Under the pieces are notes generated by a model. It saw nothing but the letters and a program-made list of their open reading frames with translations. It was not told the origin of the DNA and did no database searches. This document shows, piece by piece, positions 52,050-61,778 of a DNA stretch of 64,000 nucleotides. The translations under genes were made by a program, and so were the position numbers. The stretch is from Nitrosomonas sp. (GTDB lineage: Bacteria > Pseudomonadota > Gammaproteobacteria > Burkholderiales > Nitrosomonadaceae), in NCBI GenBank assembly GCA_016703745.1, contig JADJBK010000006.1, positions 1,302,001 through 1,366,000 of the forward strand, given 5' to 3'. Position 1 is the first letter of the stretch; each line of letters begins with the position of its first letter.

Positions 52050-53030
52050 CTATTTAGCGTAGAAGTAAACAGCGTAGTTCGCTTCTGGGGTCTCTGATAT
52101 GTCACTCTCGGAGCGTTTTATACGCATCATTTTATGGCTGTCGTTATAGTCCACGAGCACACTATCCGCGTACATATAGCCTTTGGCCTGGCGAATGCTT
52201 AATTCGTCAATCATGCGGAGGGTTTCTTGAATCAAAATATCAATGGCTTCGTTATCCAATAAAATGCCGACTTCTCCCTCTTCAAATATAGTGCCACCGC
52301 GAACATAGTTTTTATTGAAAATAGCTTTTGGATTACGGGCAGAGTCAAGGCTTTTGATAAAGTTTTGCACAGCTTCGGCGATTTTTTCACCTTCACCCTC
52401 TTTAATAGTCATGGAAGCGCGATCAAACTTTTTATCCAACGAAATAAATTGTAGTTGCTCAATGCTGATAGAACCATATGCAAGATATTGGGTTTCACCA
52501 AAAGTAGTTTTGGAAAAAAAGGAGTTGCTGGCTACATCATCACCTTTATCATCTTTACCTTTTTCTTTTGAGCCGGAACGCCCCATTTGCTCAAAATTGC
52601 CATTGCCCAATTGGTCAACAAAATCTTCCAGCAGTAATGGGCTTGTGCGTTTGCACTGGCTTGAAGGCACAACATAACCACGTATCAAACCCGTAATTGA
52701 AGCCAACACGTTTTGTAGGTTTTTATCTTTGGCATAGTGCAAATCAAATGCTTGATCTCTAAATAAATGATGTCGGATGCAATTCTGGCTGATATACATG
52801 GGGGTTTCTTTAAAATCTATATCAGCAGCCTGCTTTTTGTATTTATAGCCCGTTTCCTCTTTTATCTTGCCGGTTAAGTTGCTGTATCCCCTAAGTTTTG
52901 GCAGCGTATGGTTATCTACTGTCTTGCCATCATCGCCTGCAAGTGTTGTCGGTCCATTCCAGTTGACTACTCCATGACCCAGCGCAACCACTTTAAAATC
53001 CACGCTTTTAATGCCGGTTATTTTTTGCAT
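52050..53030 (-). CDS. cas7fv: Cas7fv, crRNA backbone subunit of I-F2
   Basis: Cas7fv polymerises along the spacer part of the crRNA. The 326 residues begin MQKITGIKSVDFKVVALGHG and include VVNWNGPTTL, YISQNCIRHHLFRDQAFDLH and GYVVPSSQCKRTSPLLLEDF, which I associate with the Cas7fv family. It is distinct from canonical Csy3. The start is 3 bases after the end of the cas2-3 C-terminal fragment, so transcription must now cross or start within the inserted IS. Confidence 0.87.
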   Translation of the reverse strand: MQKITGIKSVDFKVVALGHGVVNWNGPTTLAGDDGKTVDNHTLPKLRGYSNLTGKIKEETGYKYKKQAADIDFKETPMYISQNCIRHHLFRDQAFDLHYAKDKNLQNVLASITGLIRGYVVPSSQCKRTSPLLLEDFVDQLGNGNFEQMGRSGSKEKGKDDKGDDVASNSFFSKTTFGETQYLAYGSISIEQLQFISLDKKFDRASMTIKEGEGEKIAEAVQNFIKSLDSARNPKAIFNKNYVRGGTIFEEGEVGILLDNEAIDILIQETLRMIDELSIRQAKGYMYADSVLVDYNDSHKMMRIKRSESDISETPEANYAVYFYAK

Positions 53031-53033
53031 ACA

Positions 53034-53624
53034 TCATTCCTCACTTGAATTAAGTTGCTTGATTGAAATTGCACCGATTGGCTGTTTGTCGCACACGGCA
53101 TAGTAAATAGCATGGCTATGCCGTGCGCTTTCTCCCCCAACCCGAATTAAATCATTAGACGTATAACTCAGGTAAATGGGAAATTCCGGGTCTCTTGCTT
53201 CATTGAGCAAAATAAAGTCTTTGTAGGCTTTGGTACCACCCATAATGTTATGGTGTTTAGTTTTCATGTAGGCCAGCAAGTTTTTATCGCTGTCACCATA
53301 ACCTTCGATTTCATCCTTGGAAGCCGTCAGATTATCAAAGTCATCCCGTTCATTGATTGGTGTTTGGTAAGCGTATTGATCGAGAAATTTTGGTTGATTG
53401 GGTTCATTGACATCGCATACCGCCATTTGCACAAAGCGGTTTTCTCCACGCAAGGAGTTCTTGCTGATTTTGGCTCGGCCTTTCGGCAACGCTTTTTTGG
53501 GTGGAATAGTGATGGGATCAATTACTTTCTGATTAATTAAATTCACACTTGCCTTAAGGAACCTCTGATTAATTCCCCGCAAGTAATATAATTCTGCATC
53601 AAACTTTTTCGAGAAGCTCTTCAT
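53034..53624 (-). pseudogene. cas3: Cas2-3 C-terminal domain, separated by IS insertion
   Basis: This frame holds the last ~172 residues of Cas2-3 (ASVNLINQKVIDPITIPPKK onward). The first ~22 residues are read from the IS end (MKSFSKKFDAELYYLRGINQ). Deleting the IS and one TTAA joins it in frame to the upstream part as SSLKASVNLINQ, giving a ~976-residue protein. Its own ATG lies in the IS, with TAAGG close upstream, so a separate 196-residue C-terminal protein could be made. In intact Cas2-3 this accessory domain closes over the single-stranded DNA channel. Function as a split protein is untested. Confidence 0.9.
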
Positions 53625-54749
53625 GAAACCTTACCAACAGATGAGTTTTGCTGATGCCGAATACGCCAATAAGGGCAAAGTCACGCGCCGCGAGAAGTTT
53701 CTCGATCAACTTGATGGATTATTGCCTTGGCAGGCTATGATTGATGTTATTGAACCACACTATGCGCCAGGCAATGGGCGTGGCCGCAAACCATTTGCCT
53801 TGGAATTGATGCTGCGCGCGCATGTTGCGCAAATTATCTACAACTATTCCGATCCGGGCATGGAAGATGCGCTGTATGAGATTGAATCACTGCGCCGTTT
53901 TTGCGGCATTCGTCTGGAAGCCGTGCCGGATGAAAGCACCATTTTGCAATTTCGGCATTTACTGGAAAACACGGGTTAATGGATCAGATCTTCCAGGTCA
54001 TCAACCAAACGCTGGGTGAGCGTGGGTTGTTCTTGAAAGCCGGCACCATCGTCGATGCCAGCCTGATTGCCGCGCCGACTTCAACCAAAAATAAGAGCCG
54101 GTCGCGTGATCCAGAAATGCATTCCAGCAAAAAGGGCAATCAATGGTTTTTCGGCAGCAAGTTTCATATCGGCGTCGATCATGAAACCGGGTTGGTGCAT
54201 ACGCTCAAAGTAACCTCGGGGCATGTCAGCGACGTTGCCGAAGCCGCCGCCCTGCTGCATGGCGAGGAACAGTTTGTTCATGGCGATGCCGGATATCAGG
54301 GGCTGGATAAACGCCCGGAGATGCCGGCGGAAAGCCCTCCAGCCTGCGTGATCGCGGTGCGTCCGGGCAAACTGGCCAGGCTCACGAAAGACGATTCCGG
54401 GGCGGCTCAACTACTGCGCGGTGCCGCCCGTGAGCTGGCGAAACGCCGCGCCAAAGTCGAACACGTGTTTCGGGATATCAAAATCCGCTTTGGGTATGCT
54501 AAAAATCGCTATCGCGGCCTGGCCAAAAATGCGGCCCGTTTGACCTTCCTGACAGCCATTGCCAACGTCATCCGTGGTGATGCTTATGAACGTCGATGTC
54601 TTGTTGCGTCTGAAATTTGAAAACAAGCCAGTAAATGAGCTTGTTTCCAGAGAGGAACGGCTGTTTTCATAAAAATCAGCGTCACTATTTGAAGTAGTGG
54701 TCAGTTTTTGAGTGACTGCCGTTCAGAATGTTTGTTTTTCAGAGGTTCC
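53558..54749 (+). mobile_element. IS5-family insertion sequence within cas2-3
   Basis: The 1192 bp element begins GGAACCTCTGA and ends in the exact inverse TCAGAGGTTCC. It is flanked by direct repeats TTAA (53554-53557 and 54750-54753), fitting the YTAR target duplication of the IS5 subgroup. Its transposase gene is antisense to the cas operon. The intact ends and clean target repeat indicate a fairly recent insertion. Confidence 0.93.
53623..54620 (+). pseudogene. IS5-family transposase, frameshifted
   Basis: The first frame (MKPYQQMSFADAEYANKGKV to ENTG) gives the N-terminal DUF772-type region with FALELMLRAHVAQIIYNYSD. The second, starting MDQIFQVINQTLGERGLFLK at 53979 with stop-start TAATG, gives the catalytic part: GTIVDASLIAAPTS (first D), VHGDAGYQGL (second D) and KRRAKVEHVFRDIKIRFGY (E). 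One extra A in GGAAAACACGG would merge them as LLEKHGLMDQIF, ~330 residues. It could be an inactivated copy, a programmed shift or a sequencing error. Confidence 0.85.
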
Positions 54750-57160
54750 TTAAGCGATGAAGTTAGGTCGGATGCTATGAATTTTTGACCGTTATCAGAT
54801 TGATAGAACCGTTCATATAACTTGTATAACTGCGGCAATGTAAAAGATTGATCATTCAACTCGGCTTTTATAAATTGATACCAAGCTTTTGTAGAACCAA
54901 AAGTGTACATGCGCGATAAAAACCGGGCAGCGGTTCCTGTACCTTTGCCTTGATCAATAGCTTCAGGAACCGCGATACAGTGAACATTGACCTCCTTATT
55001 CACACCAAAACGATCTTGCCGGCCTAAGCGCTGCAAACAATTCTCTGCATTGGTGATTTCTGCGACCATGTGATCACAGGTAATATTCAGGGAGGCTTGA
55101 ACAATTGGTCCGCTGCGTAAAACATTAAATTTGAGCGTGCCGTCTTTTTTGAACGACTCATAAACTTCTTCAAACCATTTCTGCTTATCACTTTTTTTAA
55201 ACCTGGAATGCAATAACACTGCGTTTTCTTGGTGCTGATTGCGAATAAAGCTTTTTTGCGCAGTTATAGCTGTGTTGCTAATAACGATGGTGTTGGATTG
55301 ATACGATTGATACAGTGGATTAGTGTCGTCTTGCTTAGTTTCATCAAATACCTTGAACTCAATACGGTAGCGGCTTGGATTAAATGAAGGCATAGCAACA
55401 ATATCTTCTGGATCGATTTGCAATACTTGCTTCAGATAAAAATAATATGGTGTGGCCGAAACCAATAAGGTGTTAGCTAATTGCTCCTGCTGTTGTTTAC
55501 AAGCTATCAACTCAGCAAATAGCAAATTAAAAGCGGGCATATTGATATATTCATGAAACTCATCAAACACCACATGTGCGTTCAAAAAATTAATTAAAGT
55601 ATTAACTCTGCCGTGGGTAATGATGGCGCTAAATATTTGATCAATCGTGGTAATAATGATATTACCTGAGAAATATTCATCTTCAGGAGTGAGTTTTCCC
55701 CACTGGTTGGTAAATTTAAATTCTCCGGTATTAATTTCTATCTGCGCACTTGGAAGCAGCTCTTCAAAATAATCTTTAGATATTAAGTCATCAAATATGC
55801 CTTGGCAGACTTGCACCCGCGGACAAATCCAAATTAGTTGCTGAGCATTTTTCAATTTAGCCCATTCCAATGCGATTTTGGTTTTGCCACAACCCGCCGG
55901 TCCTGCAAGCACAGCAACGCCCCGTGCGGCAGTTAGCTGGTTTGCAACTTCATTTTGTTTCTTGCTGCGTTCGCTGGCTGGAAATTTCGTTAAACAGGTT
56001 TCAATATGTGAGCAAAGCGACGATTCCAATAATAGAAGTTCATCTGTTAGTGAATTGAACGAGCTATTTTTAATATGTGCGTGTAAATCTGATGGAGTAA
56101 GTGCTGATACCCAGCGATCCGCCGAAATAACGCAGGCACGCATGACGTTATTGTCAGCATTATGCTGAATTTGTGAGGGGTATTTCTCAATACTGTCCTG
56201 AGCATCATATTTCTTATAATACGGTAACAGTGACTCATCTAATGTTTTGATAATGTCTAAATCAACTTCTTCATTGAAGATTTTTGAAATTACTGATTCT
56301 TCCACCGTCCGATACTTTGCATCGAGCGTGCATAAGCTTTTCAATAATTGAATTACTTTTGCTAAAAATTCAGTGAATGTTAGGTCTTTTAGGTTGCCAT
56401 TCAATTTTTTGTAAATGTCGCCATAATTTACAAAATCTTTTTCTTTACGAAATGGTTTGGCGTGGTGCCAATAAATAACATGTTTAATGGATTTTTTGTT
56501 ATCTGTATTGATCTGTTTTAGCGCAATGTGATCGAGTAAATGGTAAAGCAGTACTGAAACTTCATTGTGGCGAGGATGTTTGTCAAAACTAAATTTTGTA
56601 TCGTCAATATGCTGCCCATCTTCTGCTACAAAGCCCTTTTTCTTTGGATTCCTCACCCAATCCTGAAAGCATGGGTCAATTTTTCCTAGATCATGCAAAC
56701 ACCCCGCCACAAAAGTAGCGGTTGATTGCTTTGCATGATTCGGCATCAGTCGTTTGTACAGTTGTTCCGCAACATAGCCAACGGCAAATAAATGTTCAGT
56801 TAATGGTTGCAAATGAGTATTGGCATACAAAAAATCGGGATTGGGTTTATCGCTTGGTATATCCATGATTAATTCTTTAAAAGTGGTGTTTACGGGTACG
56901 ATGCCTTGTGGATTAAATTGATCTCGATTCCCCACAATCCAAACTAGCTCACTTCGGCTTCTGGAGCGTATCCAGTGACAGGCAACGGCGGTATTTTTGG
57001 TGGCGGTTTTTCTTAATAAAGTTTTGACGGCGATCAAACCGTCTTCAGTAATTACGGCTTGCCAGGTACGGCTGCCGATGCGGTTGGCAAAAGCATCCAG
57101 TACCCGGCGAGTTCTGGTCAATGCCTTTTTCTCACACTCGGATACGAAAGTGACCATCAT
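54701..57160 (-). pseudogene. cas3: Cas2-3 nuclease-helicase, truncated at the C-terminus by IS5
   Basis: Type I-F Cas2-3 fuses the Cas2 adaptation protein to the Cas3 target-degrading nuclease-helicase. This part has a Cas2-like domain at ~1-95 (TFVSECEKKALTRTRRVLDA), the HD nuclease with CLHDLGKID at 154-162, helicase Walker A AGPAGCGKT near 417, DEFH box near 531, SAT motif, and motif VI QRLGRQDRFG near 713. After residue ~804 it runs into 15 IS-derived residues and stops. All catalytic motifs seem present, so a truncated protein may keep some activity. cas1 overlaps its start (ATGA). Confidence 0.92.
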
Positions 57161-58104
57161 ATTGCACCACCTTGCAAACTGACCTGTTTGACGGTATCAA
57201 ACATAAAATCCAGCGCCTTATGTTCGGTAAATTTCTGCAAGCATTGTTGTCGAAATTCCTGTTCAGTCATTTTTTCCTTAGCGGAAATAAAGGCCCATGG
57301 CAGAATTAAAGCATCTTTAACCAAGTCCGCCACATCAAACACCAAAGCGCCGCGCCGGGTTTTTCCGTGCATGACGGCAAAACCATGAGGTATGCCCAAT
57401 ACCCAGAGTGTACTGGCTGCCAGACCATAGGCCAGGTAATTGCCGTGATTGAGAAACAGGTTTGCGCTATCCGTATTGTTATAGTTGCGGACAAAATCTT
57501 TTTGCTGGGTGCGGCTGACAGCAGCTTTATAGAGGTTTTTGGTTAGCTGGGCTTCAATCAGTAATAATTCGGTGACATTGCTCGCTTGCTCTACTTTGCT
57601 TGAGAACCCCGAGAATGCTCGCGTGACGTCCTGGTCGTCGATAAGGAAGCCTTCATTCTTCATATCTCTGTCCTTGCTCCATACACTTTGCAAGTAATTG
57701 ATGCGCAGGAGCTGGAAGTGTTTGGCTACCTGCAAACGTTTTTCCGCCTCGAACCAGAAGGACAGCCACCCTTGCACATATTCGGTGGGCCGGTATTCGC
57801 TTTGCGGCGTAAGCCATTCGATTTCACTGGCTGCCAGCAGTGGCGTGCCACCGCCGCCGCTGAAACCGATCAAAACACCCGCCGATGCAAGCATGCGTAC
57901 TGCGGCCTGGGTGATAGAGGTGCCGGTGCCCAATAAAATGACGGTGGTATTGGCTATCGGGATATTCCAGTAGAGCTGCTCATCTTTAGCTTCTGTTAAA
58001 TAGAGAACGCGGCCATCTTTTTGCATGACACGGCATTTTTCCAGGTAATAAATGTTAGCCCGTTTGGAGTGCAGAATTGCTTTTAAGTCAGTCAATTGAT
58101 CCAT
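57157..58104 (-). CDS. cas1: Cas1f integrase
   Basis: Cas1 integrates new spacers, in I-F together with Cas2-3. The 315 residues from MDQLTDLKAILHSKRANIYY contain IPIANTTVILLGTGTSITQA, the glycine-rich GVLIGFSGGGGTPL, and the metal site formed by Glu in IEAQLTKNLY, His in FAVMHGKTRRGAL and Asp in FDVADLVKDALILPW. I use the ATG at 58104, which matches the family N-terminus; an in-frame ATG at 58242 would add 46 unrelated residues. Confidence 0.92.
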   Translation of the reverse strand: MDQLTDLKAILHSKRANIYYLEKCRVMQKDGRVLYLTEAKDEQLYWNIPIANTTVILLGTGTSITQAAVRMLASAGVLIGFSGGGGTPLLAASEIEWLTPQSEYRPTEYVQGWLSFWFEAEKRLQVAKHFQLLRINYLQSVWSKDRDMKNEGFLIDDQDVTRAFSGFSSKVEQASNVTELLLIEAQLTKNLYKAAVSRTQQKDFVRNYNNTDSANLFLNHGNYLAYGLAASTLWVLGIPHGFAVMHGKTRRGALVFDVADLVKDALILPWAFISAKEKMTEQEFRQQCLQKFTEHKALDFMFDTVKQVSLQGGAI

Positions 58105-58650
58105 TTGAATATGTTTTCTCAATATCAGTAAACTGTAATAAACGGCTTTATCTGCATAACATTCACTGCAAATGCCAACGCAGCCCAAATATCTTCCTGT
58201 GTGATACGCGGATAACTCTCTATGATCTCCGTTATGCTTCATCTAGTTGGCGGCAAGGTGATCAAGAATCAGCTCGACCGAAATTCGAGTTCCAGAAATA
58301 GTCAGTTGTCCCAGACAAAATCTATGGGTTCGTGGTAATTCGATCCCAAGGATTATTGCCTTTTTTTCAACCGTGCAATCAAAGCCGATATTTCTTCTCC
58401 GAGATCCAGCAGTTACGGCCAAAGCAATTCGCTCTGGTAATGCCGGAATCTGGCCACGGATGAAGTTTGCAAGGTTTTCTATTTTGCCCGGTAAGGCTTG
58501 GCGTGCGCTGTTGCAGGCAGGAAAAGCCCGTTGATCAGTGCCGTGATTGATTTAGGGCTATGCGCGTCGAGACATGCTGCTTCCCATTCGGAATAATTTA
58601 CAGGCTTGCGTTATTCCGAAGTCACAGGCTCAAAAACTGAGTCTGTGAAT
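58105..58650. other. Spacer upstream of cas1 with gene remnants
   Basis: About 545 bases lie between cas1 and the SEC-C gene. They should contain the cas promoter, which I cannot pinpoint. On the minus strand a DUF433-like tail ends at 58243. Further up, a frame ending near 58482 reads KPVNYSEWEAACLDAHSPKS, which may be another broken gene. The stretch looks like a scar of earlier gene content. Confidence 0.5.
58243..58350 (-). pseudogene. DUF433-like gene tail
   Basis: The minus strand encodes CLGQLTISGTRISVELILDH then LAAN and a stop. This closely follows the core of DUF433 proteins (a G-x-P-x-I-x-GTRI-x-V-E-L-I-L pattern), often antitoxins. No start or full-length domain is evident, so it is probably a remnant. 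Its stop is followed at once by an in-frame-alternative cas1 ATG (TAGATG). Confidence 0.4.
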
Positions 58651-60111
58651 TTATTTTTCAGGCTTGCTTAAACCCAGTCGCTCGCGCAGTTCGTCGAGAA
58701 TGGATGGGTCGGTCGGCAAATTGGAGTCTACATTTCTTAACTCAAAATCGCGTAGCAGCGCTTCGACTTTTTCCCGACCATCTTTGGTTTTGATGGCTTG
58801 TAGCGGTGTTTTACCGTTCAGGGCGGGCAGTTTTGCATGCGGCCACTGGCTGTAATGTTCGCGCATGAATTCCATAATTGCTTCCCGTACTTCCGGGCGA
58901 TTGTTCAGTTCTTCCTGTTCTTGCCGCCGTTGCCTGGTTTGGGCGCTTTCGCTTTCGCCTTCGTCCTGCATGTGTGCCAGCATAGCCTGCGGCGACTCGA
59001 TGACACTGGTTTTGTAGCGGGCTTCAGGTAGTAATTTTTTGATTTGTTTCTGGAGTTGTTGCGCTCGTTTGTCGGAATTGACTTCGACGGTGAGCTGGCG
59101 GTCGTTGATCCGGATTTGGCCGAGGATGGTGTTATCCCAGGATTTGTGTTTCGCATTGCCCTTCTTCAGCCACGGAAATTCGATACGGCGTAGCTCGCCT
59201 GCGGCGTTAAACTCGGCGTCTTCCAGAAGTTCGTCTTCGGTGCTGTTGATACAAAGCTGTTTGAGCGCGCTGAAAGCGGCTTGCGGGGAGGGTATGTCGT
59301 AAATAAGTTTTTGAAATTCTACCGCATCGCCATCGGTATTGCGCAATGACGGCATGGGGGGGTTGAATAACCGGTCATAGATTTCATGATAAATCGCGAG
59401 CATTGCATGTTCATATTTTCCGAGCAATGCGTGCGACGGCGGATTCTCCAATGCGCATAATTCTTTCCGCAGCTCCAGAATGGCAAGTTTCTCTGCGGGT
59501 GGAAGAAAGAAAGCGCCATTGGCTTCCAGTATGGCGACATGATCCACTTTGACAAGTTTGCCAAATATGATTTGTCCAGCTTGCGCCTGGGCTGACCCGG
59601 AATGCTCGGTGGCATAACATTCTTCGCCGGTCAGAATGTCGCGCAGCATGAACCCATCACCGGGGCGCACCGAAACAATGTCGAAATAACTGAATGGCGC
59701 TGTGCAGCATTGTTCGATGTAGCGTTTCAGGAGCGGATCGAGTTGCGGACCATGCTTGCCGAGAAATGCTTCTCCGGTTGTTTTTTTACGCGGAACGCCT
59801 GTATCGTGGATTGAATAATCCGGGTGCCAGTTAAAAAAGAACCAGGGCATGAATAACTGCATGTGCGGCGTGTCTGGAGAAAAATCCTCTTCACGCCATA
59901 ACGTGAAATCTCCCCATGCTTCCAGCAAGGCACCCTCGCCCCAATGGTTTTGCGAAAATTTCAGCAGTCTTTCAGGCAGTCCCTCAATTACCTGGCGTAT
60001 TCGATGCCATAAAAAATCTTCGGCTTGCTGCGCTTCCCGGGCTTGCAGGCAACACTGTTTGTATTTCTTTCCGCTGCCGCAAGGGCAGGGATCGTTACGT
60101 CCGAATTTCAT
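58651..60111 (-). CDS. SEC-C metal-binding domain protein, large
   Basis: The product is 486 residues. The N-terminal zinc motif FGRNDPCPCGSGKKYKQCC is a classic SEC-C domain, as on the tail of SecA. The remaining ~460 residues are not recognised; the final ~120 have a charged helix (RQRRQEQEELNNRPEVREAI) and a NGKTPLQAIKTKDGREKVEA segment that recalls the MbcA/ParS/Xre antitoxin-associated fold, a weak likeness. It could aid protein quality control or translation stress. It is not obviously part of the cas operon. Confidence 0.7.
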   Translation of the reverse strand: MKFGRNDPCPCGSGKKYKQCCLQAREAQQAEDFLWHRIRQVIEGLPERLLKFSQNHWGEGALLEAWGDFTLWREEDFSPDTPHMQLFMPWFFFNWHPDYSIHDTGVPRKKTTGEAFLGKHGPQLDPLLKRYIEQCCTAPFSYFDIVSVRPGDGFMLRDILTGEECYATEHSGSAQAQAGQIIFGKLVKVDHVAILEANGAFFLPPAEKLAILELRKELCALENPPSHALLGKYEHAMLAIYHEIYDRLFNPPMPSLRNTDGDAVEFQKLIYDIPSPQAAFSALKQLCINSTEDELLEDAEFNAAGELRRIEFPWLKKGNAKHKSWDNTILGQIRINDRQLTVEVNSDKRAQQLQKQIKKLLPEARYKTSVIESPQAMLAHMQDEGESESAQTRQRRQEQEELNNRPEVREAIMEFMREHYSQWPHAKLPALNGKTPLQAIKTKDGREKVEALLRDFELRNVDSNLPTDPSILDELRERLGLSKPEK

Positions 60112-60214
60112 TGGCGTATGAGATGCGTGGTTCGTAGCACTTATCTGGCAGGAATTTTCCTTTTTGTCGTGATTATTTTTGCAACGCCATAAAAATGATT
60201 GAGTTGCCGGGTTT

Positions 60215-60604
60215 TTAGGTGATCTTTTTCTGGATAAATTCTATTTTGTAGCCATCAGGATCGGTTGCAAAGGCAATGATGGTGGCGCCGTGTTTCATCG
60301 GGCCGGCTTCGCGGGTAACCTGGCCACCGAGTTGTTTGACTTTTGTGCAGGTGCTATAGGCATCATCAACTTCGATGGCGATATGGCCAAAGCCGGTTCC
60401 GAGATCGTAGTGATCGGTGTCCCAGTTGTGGGTGAGTTCCAGTACCGCGCCTTCTGATTCATTCTGATAGCCGACAAAAGCAAGGGTGAATTTACCTTCC
60501 GGGTAATCCTTGCGACGTAGCTCTCGCATGCCGAGCACTTGGGTGTAGAAATGAATGGATTGATCGAGATTGCCGACACGCAGCATGGTATGCAATATCC
60601 GCAT
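60215..60604 (-). CDS. gloA: Lactoylglutathione lyase (glyoxalase I)
   Basis: GloA turns the methylglyoxal-glutathione adduct into S-lactoylglutathione. The 129 residues contain all four metal ligands of the Ni-type enzyme: His5 (MRILHTMLRVGNLD), Glu in AVLELTHNWD, His in GFGHIAIEVDD and Glu in GYKIEFIQ. I start at MRILHTM, which gives the standard length; longer upstream extensions do not match the family. Confidence 0.94.
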   Translation of the reverse strand: MRILHTMLRVGNLDQSIHFYTQVLGMRELRRKDYPEGKFTLAFVGYQNESEGAVLELTHNWDTDHYDLGTGFGHIAIEVDDAYSTCTKVKQLGGQVTREAGPMKHGATIIAFATDPDGYKIEFIQKKIT

Positions 60605-60662
60605 TTTTTGTTTCCCCTGGTAGAGATGAACGCCGTGAGTGGTATATCGATATGCGCTTATT

Positions 60663-60851
60663 TCATATCTTGACCATTTCAAAATCTTCTTTACGGGCGC
60701 CGCATTCTGGACAGGTCCAGTTGATGGGGACATCTTCCCAGCGTGTGCCTGCGGGGATACCGTCCTGTGGCCAGCCTTCGGCTTCATCATAGATAAAGCC
60801 GCAGATCATGCACATGTAGCGATTGTAGGTGTTTTTATTCTCAATGGTCAT
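60663..60851 (-). CDS. rubA: Rubredoxin
   Basis: The product is 62 residues with two CxxC pairs (MCMICGFIYDEAEG and WTCPECGARKEDF) that bind one iron, and the family centre GIPAGTRWEDVP. Rubredoxins pass single electrons in the cytoplasm. It precedes gloA on the same strand and diverges from thiD. Confidence 0.95.
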   Translation of the reverse strand: MTIENKNTYNRYMCMICGFIYDEAEGWPQDGIPAGTRWEDVPINWTCPECGARKEDFEMVKI

Positions 60852-60908
60852 GATGGATTAGCGTGTCCTGTTAAGTTAGAATGAGGCGACATTTTACGAC
60901 AATATTAC

Positions 60909-61772
60909 ATGCTACAACCACCTACTACCCCACCTCCCGTTGTTTTGACCTTTGCTGCAAGTGATCCTAGTGGCGGGGCAGGTGTTCAGGCTGACATTAT
61001 GACGATTACCGGTTTGGGGTGTTATCCCGTTTCGGTTCTGACTGCCGTGACTGTGCAGGATACGGTTGGGGTGGAAGATTTTTTCGTATTGGATGCGGAG
61101 TGGATCATCGATCAGGCGCGCGCGCTGCTTCAGGATATGCCGGTTCAGGCTTTCAAGGTTGGAATGGTTGGTAGTGTTGAAATTATTGCGGCCATTACTG
61201 AAATTGTCTCGGATTATCCCGATATTCCTTTAGTGCTGGATCCAGTCCTTAGCTCAGGGCGGGGAGATTCATTTGCAAATGACCAGGTTATTACGGCAAT
61301 GCGTGAAATGTTATTTCCACAGACGACTATTATTACTCCGAATAGTGTCGAAGCCAGGCGTATTGCGCTTGAATATGAAGATGATGAGGAAGTGGATGGT
61401 TTAGGTGAGTGTGCAAATAAACTATTGGAATGGGGGTGTGGGTACGTATTGATCAAGGGTAGCCACGAGAATACGCCCAAGGTAGTGAATACACTTTATG
61501 GTCATGGTGGTGTTTTACGCTCGGATGTGTGGGAGCGTTTGTCTGGATCGTATCATGGTTCTGGCTGTACTTTATCTTCTGCTATTGCCGCATTGCTGGC
61601 GCAGGGAGTTTCCATCAACGATAGTGTTTTTGAGGCCCAGGAATATACTTGGCAAACGCTCAAAGCAGGGTTTCGCCTGGGGATGGGGCAGCATATACCG
61701 GATCGTTTTTTTTGGATGGATGATGAAAGTCTGAACAAGCATGAGCAGCCACATGATAAAAATAAAGGGTGA
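60909..61772 (+). CDS. thiD: Hydroxymethylpyrimidine/phosphomethylpyrimidine kinase
   Basis: ThiD phosphorylates HMP twice for thiamine synthesis. The 287 residues show FAASDPSGGAGVQADIMTIT, the AVTVQDTVGV substrate segment, VLDPVLSSGRGDSF and the anion-hole GSYHGSGCTLSSAIAALLAQ. The 57 bases before it are too short for a TPP riboswitch and none is seen. thiE follows six bases after the stop. Confidence 0.95.
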   Translation: MLQPPTTPPPVVLTFAASDPSGGAGVQADIMTITGLGCYPVSVLTAVTVQDTVGVEDFFVLDAEWIIDQARALLQDMPVQAFKVGMVGSVEIIAAITEIVSDYPDIPLVLDPVLSSGRGDSFANDQVITAMREMLFPQTTIITPNSVEARRIALEYEDDEEVDGLGECANKLLEWGCGYVLIKGSHENTPKVVNTLYGHGGVLRSDVWERLSGSYHGSGCTLSSAIAALLAQGVSINDSVFEAQEYTWQTLKAGFRLGMGQHIPDRFFWMDDESLNKHEQPHDKNKG

Positions 61773-61778
61773 GAAGGG

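Noticed and set aside
58105..58242. Longer Cas1 beginning at the ATG at 58242
   Set aside because: The extra 46 residues have no match to the Cas1f N-terminus, which clearly starts at MDQLTDLKAILHSKRA.
60605..60790. Long N-terminal extension of glyoxalase I
   Set aside because: It overlaps the rubredoxin gene in another frame; the standard enzyme begins at MRILHTM.
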